A DNA stretch of 64,000 nucleotides from Conchocele bisecta. Its lineage: Eukaryota > Mollusca > Bivalvia > Lucinida > Thyasiridae. The stretch is taken from assembly GCA_029237695.1 (NCBI GenBank), contig CM055272.1, positions 33,676,791-33,740,790 of the forward strand. Direction: 5' to 3'. A program made the translations under genes and the position numbers. Shown here piece after piece: positions 10,075-20,973 of the stretch. A model generated the notes under the pieces. The model searched no databases. It saw only the letters and a program-made list of their open reading frames with translations, and was not told the DNA's origin. Every line of letters starts with the position of its first letter. Positions within the stretch are counted from its first letter, which is position 1.

Positions 10075-12020
10075 TCCCCCGAACGCCCCCCGCCGCCATC
10101 GCTAGCCTAGCCAATTGCTGATTCTGCCTCTCGGCAGCGTCAGCCGTTGCCACCTGGGCACACCTATCCCCAAAAAGTGTCTTTGCTTGGAGTGGTGCTG
10201 CCCTCAGCGTATCCCTACCCTGCCCTGGCAGGATAGAGGATACTGCCAGAGTCGCATCCCTCTTCGACAGTACGATGTCCGCTGACATCGTCAGCGCTGT
10301 CGCCATAGCATGCTTCGCCGCTCTGGCGGATGATTGTAGCAGTGACTCCACCGCTCGGGAGTCTCCTGCTTCAATAGCTGCCCTGGCCGCTCCAAGAAAC
10401 AAGTCTGTATGGGAGGCCATTGCCACCAGAGACCTCGCCCTTGCGTCCAAGGAGTCTAACAGGACCTCTGATGACTTTGGATAGGCAGGTTTAGAGACCC
10501 CAATCTTTTGGGCGTCCTCTTCCAAGCCTGGTGTTTTGATGGGCCAAGTTTCCGTGTGTGCGGTGTAAAACTTGAGCCCCTGTTGTGCCAAAAAACTCTT
10601 GGGGGTCAGCGTTCCAACTTACTTGGATTCTGACCCCTGAGCCCTGGCCAAGTCCTCCAACAGCGCCCCTACTGTGGGTGACTGTGGGAGCCTGGGCATC
10701 TCTTTGGTGGACATAACCTTGTCTGCCTCCCAGAGAGATTTCGCCCTTGGTACCGCCGCCGGCTGCGGCGGACAAACCTCCTGAGGCAGATACTGGTATA
10801 CCGCTTGTATTGCCTCAGAATGCGCACTATCCTCCCCTAGAGAGGTAGCCACCTCACAGTCCTCACTACCCCCTGGTAGCTCAAATTGCTCAAAAGCATC
10901 CTCGCATTGTGCCGTCGCCTGCGGTACGACCGTATCCACCTGATCTGGTGACACGTCGCTGACCGTGGGCACGTTAGGCATACTTCGCTTAGTAAATTCC
11001 TCCATCATCATGGTGATGGAGGACAACAAGCCCTTGGTCTGCTCCCTTGACGACGCTCTGTCATCATCTGAATGGGAACGAGACCTGTCTCTCATGCCGC
11101 CTACGGCGATCTCGTCTCGACTGGCGTGATCTAGACTCCTGTCTGTGTTTACTAGATCTATACGCCAGCGGACTGCTCGACGAGCTACCAGAAGAGGAAC
11201 TAGATCTAGATCTATACCTCTTGCTGGTCGCTCTGCGTCTGCTATGTCTATGTGGCGAACGTGTCCGAGAACGCTCCCCACTAGACGGAGACCTGGTAGC
11301 CCTAGACCCTGCCCTAGAGCTACCAACCCGTCCGGCGTCCGGTGGCCGGTGTCCGGTGGAATATTACTACATTCCCCCGTGGCATAGCCAGTGGTATCGA
11401 TGTGGTCGCCACCATGTGCATCGATAGCCTTGACATTCCCGGTATTGTCCGGTGTCCGGTGGCCGATGTCCGATGGCCTGTGTCCGGTGTCCGGAGTCCG
11501 GTGGAACACCCTGACGTGGCTCAGTGGGTTGCGGGAAACCCAGAACCTGCTCAGTGGGTTGCGAGAAACCCAGAGCCGAGTCACCCTGTTGCAAATTCCG
11601 CTGGCCGGATGCCGTGTACGGTTTTTGCGGTAGGGTACCCTGCGTACGAAGGAGATCAGTGGGTTGCGATAAACCCAGAGCCGGTTCAGTGGGTTGCGAG
11701 AAATCCAGAACCGTGACCCCGTCACCCTTCGAACGTGTGGAACTGTGCGAACTGGGCGTGGACTTCGAAACGTTAAGTTTCGTTATCCTGCCCAGGGCTA
11801 CCTTCCTCTTATCTGCATAAGAGCGAATTGATAGCACTTGCGACCATGTTTTCGGCCCCCAAAGAGCCGCAACATAGCATGGCTTATCCTGTGAACAGCC
11901 ATTCTGTTTTTGACAACAACGGAAACATATGATTTCGTGCGAATCCCATGTTCCCGCCTTGTGGCCACAGCCCAGAGTTTTCTGGCCGGCCACTGCCTTG
12001 GGAGGATCACCCTTACCCAT
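9989..12020 (-). pseudogene. gag-like protein of the DIRS-like element
   Basis: The best start is MGKGDPPK at 12020. A Cys/His cluster follows (GCGHKAGTW, then CFRCC...C...C...W..W, about 11960-11850), typical of the N-termini of such invertebrate gag proteins. Then come two low-complexity blocks: a 'GFSQPTE'-type repeat and a 'PDTGHRTPD' repeat (11330-11700). The frame slips within the second block. The remainder (11000-9989) is acidic then helical, with 'KSLWEADKVMSTKEMP', and carries an in-frame stop at 10619. The Ala-rich helical C-terminal part overlaps the RT frame by about 86 bases. A T20 run at about 12050 lies just upstream of the start. Confidence 0.55.
11330..11720. repeat. Low-complexity repeats inside gag
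   Basis: There are two short tandem patterns. 'GTCCGGTGGCC'-type 9-11-base units occupy 11335-11505, and 'AGTGGGTTGCGAGAAACCCAGA' units of about 27-39 bases occupy 11520-11710. They keep several frames open and are the likely site of the gag frame slip. Confidence 0.7.
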
Positions 12021-12474
12021 AGTAACCCTCACAAGGTACCACGCGAATAATTTTTTTTTTTTTTTTTTTAAACCGTCGAGTACTGGTACCCCACGGCTAC
12101 CGGTCACTCGCGTGGCCACGTCACGAAAAACGCGAAAAAAGTTCAAATTTCGTCAATTTCCTCGACCAAAACGTTCAGAAAGGTTGAGCCAGCAATCTAA
12201 AGGCCTATATTGTCGTTAAACAACAATATCCGCGACCCTAGACTGCCTTAGAAGTCACAAAAACTTGGAAATTCAGAATAGAGTACTCACTTCTTGAAGT
12301 TTCCAAATAAAGAGGAGGCTTCCTACCGCGCATGCGCGGACACCGGGCACCTGTCAAAGGGTAAGTGTAAAGTGCAGTACTGAGTGTGGGATAATAAATT
12401 GAAGTTTGGAAAGGAATTTGGACCTATAGTCACGTATAGCAACATATACAGGTAAGTATTCACAGAAACTAATT

Positions 12475-13090
12475 TTACTTAGAAAAATTCTGATTTTTCA
12501 GCTTAACTCGGAAGATGCTGGCTGAAATCTTTTTGGTTACTACTGCTGGACCCTTCCACGGTGGACTCGGTTTCTTTGATTTGCCCTTGACGACTGCAGT
12601 ATCAAGGAGGTGCACGACATCCCCTTCTTCGTACGACCGCTGAAGAATTCTCAGGTCGTAATTCCTCTTCATGTGACTCGCCGAGGTCTTCAGTGATGCT
12701 CGTGCTGAGTCGTGGGCCCTATGAAGCGTGTGTACGAGTTTGGCTGCATAACTGTCTGGGTCGTCATCCCGGGCCTCTCTTTTGTTGGGTGGGAATAGGA
12801 GATGTGCTGGCATGTTGACTTCTCTACCCAACATCAACTTGTTCGCAGTGAAGCCCGTCGAACGGTTCACTGATGCCCGTATTGCACCCGCAATTTGTGG
12901 AAACTCTAGATCCCACTGGTTTTGTGCCTTCCCTATGAAGCAGCGTACTGCATCCATCAGAGTACGGTTGTAGCGTTTGACCTGGCCATTGGCGGAAGGT
13001 CGGTAGGGCGTCGTCCGCGTCTTATGGATGTGCAGGGCCTTACAAACCGCAGTGAAGAGCTTGCTCTCAAAGATAAACGTACAAAACGAC
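12475..13090 (-). pseudogene. Ty3/gypsy-type integrase C-terminal fragment
   Basis: The fragment begins around 13090 at 'FESKLFTAVCKALH', inside the integrase catalytic core. It continues through 'TTPYRPSANGQVKRYNRTL' (the end of the core, with the normally conserved E as K), and then the region before the C-terminal domain ('FTANKLMLGRE'). It ends with the SH3-like 'SPPWKGPAVV...SIFRVKLKN' at about 12560-12490. The first two catalytic acids and all upstream retroviral-type domains are missing, so this is a truncated relic. The bases above 13090 do not continue the protein. No LTR is visible nearby. Confidence 0.75.
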
Positions 13091-13796
13091 GTACAAAACT
13101 GTGCCCAAATAACAGGGTACGTTTTACGCCAGGGATGGCCATTACCCAAAATGTAAACAACTTTGGCAACTGGGTTGCACACCAATTCGCTACAAACAGC
13201 AGGAAATAACCAGCTCAGAAAAAAATACACTTACAAGGTGCGATAATACATACTACAATGTATGCACACAAATATACTTATCTGCATACGCGAAATTAAA
13301 CAAATTTTGAAGAAGAACAACTCGGTTTTCTTCAAAACCTCTGCGTCTCGGCAGCCAGAATCTGAGCTAATCTAAATTTAGTAACATAATGCGTAAACCT
13401 GCAATCTGATTGGCTGCCGATAATGTATTCAAGGTACAGCTGCTGGCGGTAACTTGCGTACACTCTGCAAACAATGTAAAGTATCGACTGGACTAAAACA
13501 AATAATCCAGGTGTGACCCAAACAGTTTTATTTACACAAAATCATTTTTGTTAGAAAAGTATACTTTGCAATTTTACTTTACTTTACTGACAACAGTAAA
13601 TCGCGGGTTGAGCGCAAGACTATGGTATCTGTATTTTCACAACTTTTCAGGAGAGACAAAAAACCTTCTTATTTTTTCATTTCAATGTTTTTTGTCATTT
13701 TGTTCACAGAGAATATAACTGATAGGCATAGAATGAAAACAAAACACATTTTATTTCAATTAACTGTCTTATTTAGAAAATAATGGTGAAACAGTT

Positions 13797-14220
13797 ACTT
13801 ACAATAGTATTGCAGTCAAATGTACATTTTATTAATATTTTACTTAATGCAAAACTATTGTAAGTAGACTTACAATAGTATTGCACTGAAAAATTCTTCA
13901 TCTTGAAAAAAAAGTTAATGTAAGACTATTTTAACTAGACTTACAATAGTATTGCACTGAAAATTTCTTCATCTTGAAAAAAAAGGTAATGTAAGACTAT
14001 TGTAACTAGACTTACAATAGTATTGCATTGAAAATTGCTTCATTCTAAAAATCAAGTTAATGTAAGACTATTGTAAGTAGACTTACAATAGTATTGCATT
14101 AAAAATTGCTTCATCTTTAAAAAAAAGTTAATGTAAAACTATTGTAAGTAGACATACAATAGTATTGCGTTAGAAAAATGCTTCATCCTGAAAATCTAGT
14201 TAATGCAAAACTATTGTCAT
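13797..14220. repeat. 71-bp tandem satellite (about six units)
   Basis: The unit is about 71 bases: 'acttacaatagtattgcac', an A/T spacer with 'cttcatcttgaaaaa', then 'gttaatgtaagactattgta'. Unit junctions form the short palindrome ACTATTGTAAGTAGACTTACAATAGT. Spacers vary more than the palindrome. The stretches 13091-13796 and 14221-14808 are AT-rich with no gene seen. Confidence 0.85.
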
Positions 14221-14808
14221 GATTTTATTATATTACTTGCGCTGTATTAAAATATAGAAATACATTCCAGACTGATGGCTATCTATCACTAATAGGCAAT
14301 AAAAGCACCTGTCTATCTGTTATAATGCTTATGTATTGCATAACATGTGGTCCAGCTGTACCATTATTCGGTTTCATATTTTTCGGTAATGCACTGGTAC
14401 CAGTGCCATATTTGTTTATGCATTAATGAGCTCGCGCAACTGTTTCACCAATATCTATCAGTACACACAACGTTGCGTCAAACCTAAATGGAACCTAGAA
14501 GACGTTTCAAACATCAAATTCTGGAAATGTATGTAACATTTCGGCAACTGGTGATGTGTTGAATGCACAGGTGCCAGACAATTTTATCAACTGTCTATGT
14601 TTATAGTAGTAGATATTAGAAGGTTGACAATGGGCTGAAATACATGCCATTTCAAATGAGTGAAAACGTGTCGAGCACAGTCTTCCATTGTGTCACTAGG
14701 ATGTGTTTACTTGAGGAAAGACATTAATTATTATTATATTGCACTTTACCGGGTCTAAAACAGCCATGTTTTCGTTATACAGCTCAAACCTTGAGACAAA
14801 TTCTACCC

Positions 14809-15022
14809 AACAAAAACACGTCGAAATCGCCGGCCCCTTTGAGAGCGCGGTACGTCGCGTGTCAGCGAACAGCCAATCACAACGCCACAAACCACACACT
14901 TCTTGACGTCAGTAAACAAAAGTTTTCCCGCAACGTTAGTTGCGACGTTGTGATTGGCTTCCTGGTTGACGCGTGACGTTCCGTGCTCTCAATGGGGCCG
15001 GCGATTTCGACGTGTTTTTGTT
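14809..15022. mobile_element. 214-bp MITE with 29-bp perfect TIRs
   Basis: The termini are AACAAAAACACGTCGAAATC... and its exact inverse; 29 bases match through GCCGGCCCC. The interior has two mirrored CCAAT boxes (agccaatcac near 14872, gtgattggct near 14950) and a TGACGTCA-like site. No coding potential. The target duplication is not obvious. Confidence 0.8.
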
Positions 15023-15514
15023 AAGTGAAAAGGGTCACGAACTTTGAACGATATAACAACTACACGTCTGTTTTTGACCCGGTAAATGGCACTAGTACGA
15101 TTAGTAATGTCTTTTCTTGAGAATAAATACCATATTGACAAAATGTAAAACTGTTTTCGATACTTTTTCGCTTATTTGAAATTCCATGTATTTCAGCTCG
15201 CTGTCTACCTATTAATAACTTACTTATATTGATAGAATTGTCTGGCACCTGTGGTTGAATGTAACGCAATGATGTCATTCGGCGTCATTTGAAATAATTT
15301 TCAATATACCGGTATCTATATTATTTTTATTGGGTTTGACGTTTACAACAGACTTATTGATCGGCACATTCTTACAATTCAAATTAACTGTGAAGCGGGA
15401 CTAGCTGCAGTTCACTAGAGAAATCAAAATGTACTCGTGTCTCTTCATGTAAACATTAAATTTTAGCAACAGTTACTGTTACAGTGGTTATGCAATACAT
15501 AGGAACTAACATTC

Positions 15515-15647
15515 GTGATGGTTCCATATAATAATTTTTAATGAACTCGGTTGCTGAGTTCATAAGTGACTCGGCAGAGCCTCGTCAATTATTAACTCAG
15601 CAACTCGTTCATTAAAATTCATAATAAAAAATTACATGGAACCGTCA
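15515..15647. mobile_element. Palindromic MITE (about 133 bp)
   Basis: The left arm (GTGATGGTTCCATATAATAA...GAACTCGGTTGCTGAGTT) mirrors the right arm (AACTCAGCAACTCGTTCATT...ACATGGAACCGTCAC). The loop is only about 30 bases. It lies just downstream of the stop of the 15736 gene. Confidence 0.65.
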
Positions 15648-15735
15648 CTCATGTCAGATCCTCTATACCCAAGGTCATGAAGGTCATAACAGCAAATCCA
15701 ACTATCGCGCAATGTCATTCTGTCAATTGTGATGG

Positions 15736-17319
15736 TCAGTCTTCATCGGATTCTGGGTCATGGGGTAATGATGAAAAAAATTCATGGTGAACAGCTGGAA
15801 TGGTCCTGTCTCTACACAAAGACATCAGGTCATCGAACTTTTTCTTAGCTAAAGTTGGGCATTTATCCCTTAGTTGCGGGAGTACAATATTGGCTGGGTC
15901 TGGATTTATTTCGACTGATCGTCTCAAACGCTGTGCTAAGTTGAGTTTATGTACTGGTCCATCAAAACAATACTGGAATTCCACGACATTTGGATTTGCT
16001 GATGTGACCTTAAATGTTCGAACTCCACTCCAGTAGACCTTCTGCCTATCAACATCTAGATCAAAATTTTTCAAAATGTTACACACGTGACCAAAATTGA
16101 AAAAATCAGAACTGCTAATTTCTTTCACTACGTAAGGCTTGGCAGGTCTAGCCAGCCTAATTGTGGCGGCCCATTGAGGTGTTGTATATATCGACACATT
16201 TCTGCTTCTGGACTCAATGCAAGAATGAATACTATCATTTTCGTTTTGGGTATGACCCTTTTCTAAGAATTTATGCTCTATGGATTCAAGTTGTAATTTG
16301 TTTATGGCGTACCAATACATGGCTGTAAAATATTTATTTTTATTTTGCCCACAGCAATTATCAGAGTACAAAATTATATTCTTTTTATTTTGCCCACTAA
16401 CGGTTTCAAGAAATGTATAAATGCACGAGGCCACTTCGCACCCACCCCTTGACGCAATTACCTCATTCCATACATAGCAATAGCCATCTCGTGTTCCCAA
16501 ATCGTATGCAGTCAAATTGAATGTATTCAATCGTCTCTTATAATAAAGAGATGACTCAAAGCTCTTTGGCGTCGTCAAAACCTCTTCTAAGTCAAAGCAG
16601 GCAGCAAAAAAGTTTTTATCTGATTTGCTGGCTGCCTCCTTATCACATTCTTTGTGTTTTCTAGATCTTTCTTTATTTATTGTGTGGCTCTGGTATTCTG
16701 CCTTAAAAGTTAAGTCTTCTCTTTCAAGTTCAGTACTATGTTTGTATTTCGTGCACAAATCACACTGATCTTTCTTTGGTTGATGAAAGGATAAGTTAAA
16801 TTCGTAATCGAATATGCGTCTGTATGCATGTTCTTTTACAGGCTGTTGATCATCACAGGCACATGCCTCTTTATACAGATCGTACATTTTTCTGACACTC
16901 AAGTCAGCTGACAAATACTCTTTCTTAGAGTCTTTTCTACAGTAGTGGCTTTCTATGTGAGCGAATGAATTTATGTGTGATCTTACATAATCTAGTTTCT
17001 CACTATTAATTTTCTTGGGCCGGGTCGCATGTTTGCCCCTTGCGTCCGGAGAGGATGCCCCAAAATTTCCTTTCTGTAAGGCGGTATTGACTTTTTGATC
17101 ACTCACAGACAAAGTATCGAGAAAAAATGTTTTGCACACTTTGTGTGGTTGCTCATTTAGGGGTAGATGCCACTTTATGGATGCCACAATATTTACAACA
17201 TATGATGTAAAATTTAACATGTTCAACACTATAGATCTGTTAGGGCTGTTTACAAATAGTGTAGATCCAGATGAGCCAGGATCTGCACTGTTTGTAACAA
17301 TTTTATTTTTTATTACCAA
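15736..17319 (-). CDS. DNCxGQNKN-family (DUF7869-like) protein, intact frame
   Basis: An uninterrupted 527-codon frame. The family core begins near 'VCKTFFLDTLSVSD' (about 17150). Then: basic segment, 'CDLCTKYKHS' zinc-binding motif (about 16770), 'FNLTAYDLGTRDGYCYVWNE' (about 16500), the signature 'LYSDNCCGQNKNKYF' (about 16365), 'EKGHTQNENDSIHSCIE' (about 16250) and an acidic tail ending at 15736. Conserved D...H/D...E positions suggest an RNase-H-fold nuclease or transposase (inference). Residues before about 17180 look non-conserved, and one piece derives from the dispersed 'GTAGATCCAGATGAGCC' palindrome. The true start may therefore be an upstream exon, or the 5' end may be truncated. 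This is the only copy in the window without frame breaks. Confidence 0.72.
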   Translation of the reverse strand: MVIKNKIVTNSADPGSSGSTLFVNSPNRSIVLNMLNFTSYVVNIVASIKWHLPLNEQPHKVCKTFFLDTLSVSDQKVNTALQKGNFGASSPDARGKHATRPKKINSEKLDYVRSHINSFAHIESHYCRKDSKKEYLSADLSVRKMYDLYKEACACDDQQPVKEHAYRRIFDYEFNLSFHQPKKDQCDLCTKYKHSTELEREDLTFKAEYQSHTINKERSRKHKECDKEAASKSDKNFFAACFDLEEVLTTPKSFESSLYYKRRLNTFNLTAYDLGTRDGYCYVWNEVIASRGGCEVASCIYTFLETVSGQNKKNIILYSDNCCGQNKNKYFTAMYWYAINKLQLESIEHKFLEKGHTQNENDSIHSCIESRSRNVSIYTTPQWAATIRLARPAKPYVVKEISSSDFFNFGHVCNILKNFDLDVDRQKVYWSGVRTFKVTSANPNVVEFQYCFDGPVHKLNLAQRLRRSVEINPDPANIVLPQLRDKCPTLAKKKFDDLMSLCRDRTIPAVHHEFFSSLPHDPESDED

Positions 17320-17441
17320 AACATTTTTTACATTTTGTTTACATTACAGTTCATTTCATTAATTCTTTGTGATACTTTGTAAAGCAGCCGTTGTTTACAC
17401 ACAGACGAGTGCTGCACTAGCTGTTGGCAACTGATGGACAC

Positions 17442-19503
17442 TTATTGTCGCCGTTTCTCCTTGGTACACTGCTTGCACCGGCTGGGTTTGTCGAACTGTG
17501 TTGGCCAATGAGCATTTCCGCAGTTGTCGACAACAGATATCGACTTCCTTTTCCGGGACCCGTGGAATGTTCCAATCATCTGGATGGCCAGAACTTGGCG
17601 GATGTCGATCTGTTTCCTCTTCACTTCTTTCCCACAACGCGTTGTTTTTTGTGATTTGGAGACTCCTGCATACAAATCATGGCATTCACAAGGGTGATGT
17701 CAAAACAAAACCAGAACAATTGTTTCCACCATTTTTTAGCTTTCCTACAAGTAGAATACTGCATCCGTTTTTGATCCGCCAAGTCGACGCCAAACAAAAA
17801 TTTGTTATAACTCTCCGCGACTTTGGGAGCTGGATACTCTGTTTGTGAATGCCGCTTGACTGTCGTAGAAAACTTGCAAAAGTCACAGGAAGACTGGGTC
17901 TTCAAACGTCGTCAGGTCATAGCTGTCATTGGTCCCTTTTGCATAATGATACTGTCACCTCTGTTTTTCAGTTTTTTTTGTTTTTTACTGCTTCAGGCAT
18001 ACCTTTCCTGTTGGCCCTAACAGTCCCTGAACAGTACGTTTTTCATTGAGGAGATCTTCATATAATTTGGGGTTTGAAAAGAAGTTATCCATGTATACGA
18101 CATGGTATTTTCCCAGAATGTTCCTTGTCAGATCTTTGACAACACGAGTGCTGAGTCCCATTTCTCCTGCTGTGCCTGCAGTTTTTCCCGTATATATTTG
18201 GAATTCGTTGACAAATCCATTATGGGGGTCCGCTCTCTCCCAAACTTTAATTCCATATTTAGTCGGTTTGGCGGGCAAATATTGCTTGAAGGACAATCTC
18301 CCCTTGAAGGCAATCATTCCCTCATCAATGCTCTGCTCCCTGTGTAAACAGAATACTTTCAATTATTTCTACTATAAAGATCAATTATTATTAGCAATGC
18401 AAATAAAGGTGATGATGTCATTGAAAGGACCCTTTCAATGACACCAATCACCAACAATTATTTAGAAATTTATGAATATATATATACACTAGTTCTAGAT
18501 CAACTAGCACACTTCTGTACATGCTGTAGCCTGATATTAGTGATAACGGTCTATATGGTTTAGCAGCACGCCGGATGTTTCATTGATGGTATGGTGAACA
18601 GTGCAGATCCTGATCAGGCTGTGCGGATGCACAGGCTGATCTGGATCTACACTGGTCTCAAAATTCCTAATTACAATCACCTGCGAGGTCTGTAAAGGTG
18701 AATACTGAACAGTGCAGATCCTAATCAGACTGTGTAGTTGCACAGGCTGATCTGGATCTACACTGGTCGCAAAATTCCTAATTACAATCACCTGCGAGGT
18801 CTGTAAAGGTGAACAGTGCAGATCCTAAACAGAATGTGCAAAATTCCTAATTGTAATCACCTATGAGGTCTGTAATTGTTGAGACAGGCGTTGTTGACAG
18901 CATCAATGACAGGACGGACATGCATGGCACAACTTTTCGTGGCCGGGTTGACCTCGTGCAGGATTTTGGGTTGTGTCGTTGAGATGGAAATATTTCATCA
19001 ATCTCTCAAACTGCATTCTGGTCATGATCTGTGGAACCGATGGTATCTCAAATGGCCATGTTGATTTCCATGCCAGGCTGTATGAGGGAACGCCGATGAC
19101 TAAAAATATTATGTGTAGCCCCAAAAACGCCATCATCTCTTCAAAGCTGGTGTCTACCTACTGGGAATCTGGCTTGATCTGCATTGATTTGGCAGCATAA
19201 TTATTTGTTTCCCGTACCAACATCAATATAACAGCTGTCGGGAAGAATTTATGGGAAAAGTCCAACTCGTTCTTGCCCTCTGGTAATACGAATGATGCCC
19301 CGATCTCCTGGACAAAATTCCTGATCTCGGGAAGCTACATGAATACGTCGTTCGAGCCGTTCGATTTCAGCATCAGATTCGTCATCGGACGCGACTGGCG
19401 AAGATACCGAAATGTCACTCCCGACACTTCTAACCGAGCCGATATCATCACTTGCAAAGCCACTGTCGTCAGAATCATCTGAATTTCCGTTCCAATCAGC
19501 CAT
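17442..19503 (-). pseudogene. piggyBac transposase, family 1 copy A
   Basis: It starts MADWNGNSDDSDDSG at 19503, an acidic Ser-rich N-terminus. A deletion and frame change near 19340 damage the following part. 'MMAFLGLHIIF' and 'QFERLMKYFHLND' follow at 19136-18940. After an intron of about 540 bp (acceptor CACAG before 18339) comes the catalytic region: 'SIDEGMIAFKGR', 'YHVVYMDNFFSN' and, after a frame break near 17975, 'GVDLADQKRMQY'. All three catalytic Asp regions are present. The C-terminal Cys-rich part ('SRCKQC') needs another frame shift near 17650. This is a DDD cut-and-paste transposase relic, inactive as read. Confidence 0.78.
18598..18850. repeat. Tandem 'GTGCAGATCC...GGATCTACACTGGTC' palindromes
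   Basis: Two full and one partial copies, about 115 bases apart, of a hairpin: GTGCAGATCCTGATCAG...CACAGGCTGATCTGGATCTACACTGGTC followed by AAAATTCCTAATTACAATCACC. They lie in the intron of the piggyBac gene and recur at 29832-30085 in copy B. Single relatives lie at 20515-20575 and 37370-37405. Confidence 0.75.
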
Positions 19504-19876
19504 TTTATTTCTGCACAGCAAGACCGCGTGTGTACTATTTTTATAACACACAAATTTCCAATAAATCGTCCTTGACACATATCTAAATATGGCACAGCCT
19601 CGTTCTGATAATTCATTAATCATTTGTGAACAATAATTTGATTCGTCTATATTCGAGCAGTTATTTACTAGTTACTGACCAATCGTTTCGTTTTTAACAT
19701 CGGTGGTATTTGACACAAATATTTACGTCACTGGGGTAGACGTTCTAATTTTGGATAGCGGATAGACCAGTCACTGGGTTTACACCGCTGTGTAAACGTG
19801 ACGGAATTATCAGTCTATGGTTTCGCAGGTGGCAAAACGCGACGGATATATCAGTCTACGGCAGGTAAAGAGTTAA

Positions 19877-19960
19877 TTAAAACAGGTTCCTTTCTATCTC
19901 ACTGTTAAAACAGCGTCCTTTCAGTCTCTCTGTTAAAATGGCGTCCTTCCAACCACACTG
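19877..19960. repeat. 28-bp minisatellite, short block
   Basis: Three units of the CTGTTAAAACAGCGTCCTTTCA type lie between two piggyBac elements. The last unit supplies the TTAA used by the element that starts at 19965. Confidence 0.8.
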
Positions 19961-20973
19961 TTAACCCTTATCCCGCCGTGAGCCTAATGGCTTATCAGCC
20001 AAGCTGCTGCCACCTGAGTTTACAGAGAAATGCTGACCAGCTGTTCTGACAGGCACCACATGTGTTCAAATGCATGTAACTTTTTTGTTATGTTAGCAAT
20101 CCTGATCAACCCAATATGTAATTTATAGAGTAAAGACTGACCAACACGAATATATGAATAATTTCATAATATTATTATTATTTATGTCATAATCACCAAC
20201 TGATTATGAATTATTGCAATATTTACACAAAATGTTACGAATATTCCATAAGAATTCAGTGATTCTACTCACTCCGAAAATAGAAAACATGTTCTACACA
20301 GTAACATATCAGCAGAAGGTTGTGGATGAGTAAATTACAAACTGTTGTTACATCAGAATACATAATATAGATCCAGATAAGCAACACATTTCAATCTTAC
20401 AATTCCTGCATGGTTTCCATGAAAAAAGTGCAAAAGTAAGCAATTACTGCAGCATAATGATCCTAAAATTGTTATTCAAGTTTTGAATAATGTTGCACTG
20501 AATAGCGACCAGTGTGGCCCCTGGTCAGACTGCATATAATGCACAGTCTGATCCGGGGCTACACTGGTCGCCCATTTTGTAATGTACATACCGGTATTCA
20601 GAGTCGTGATAAATGGTAGATCCTGAGTTACATGTATATATGAATATAGTTCATTATAATAATACCTGCTAGCTAACTGGATCTATATATATGTATGTTG
20701 TCTGCAACAACAAAAAGGGTCTTATTGGGTGTTAGACTAGGGTAGCTCATGATAAGCTAGATATATGGTTGTGACTACTAGCACATACCTCGTAATTGTC
20801 AATATTCCGGCAACTATGTTCGGTCACTGCAAATATTCACGCCATGGCATTTTCGTCATTGTTTATTTGCATGGTGATTTTGTACTTGTGTGTATGATAT
20901 CGTGCAAAGCAGTCTGGCACACACATGGGTTTTTCACATTGTTTGCACTCCATAGATGTTTGTTTTCGCTTGT

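Larger units (their letters stand above)
7794..12020 (-). mobile_element. DIRS-like retroelement body (gag + RT/RH/PHD)
   Basis: This is a minus-strand retroelement: a gag-like region (12020-9989), then an overlapping reverse transcriptase-RNase H frame (10074-7794). The RT/RH type ('VLDLSALN', 'IDLQDGYLHVP', 'YLDDWL', then 'LTTDASN...ADYLSR' and the 'WVDLFATRLNNQLP' extension) is that of DIRS/Ngaro elements. These normally carry a tyrosine recombinase. No recombinase is visible on either side, and I could not find terminal repeats, so the outer limits are uncertain. Confidence 0.7.
17395..19872 (-). mobile_element. piggyBac family 1, copy A (decayed)
   Basis: The right terminus is at 19872, next to TTAA (19873-19876), and reads CTCTTTACCTGCC inward. 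The same end occurs at 32534 in copy B. The left terminus is not recognisable. It carries a broken, intron-bearing transposase (19503 to about 17442). Copy B (27473-32534) is nearly identical but loaded with insertions. Confidence 0.75.

Noticed and set aside
12475..13230. Full-length gypsy element
   Set aside because: Only the integrase C-terminal part is present; upstream bases do not encode RT, RNase H or the integrase N-terminus and no LTR pair was seen.
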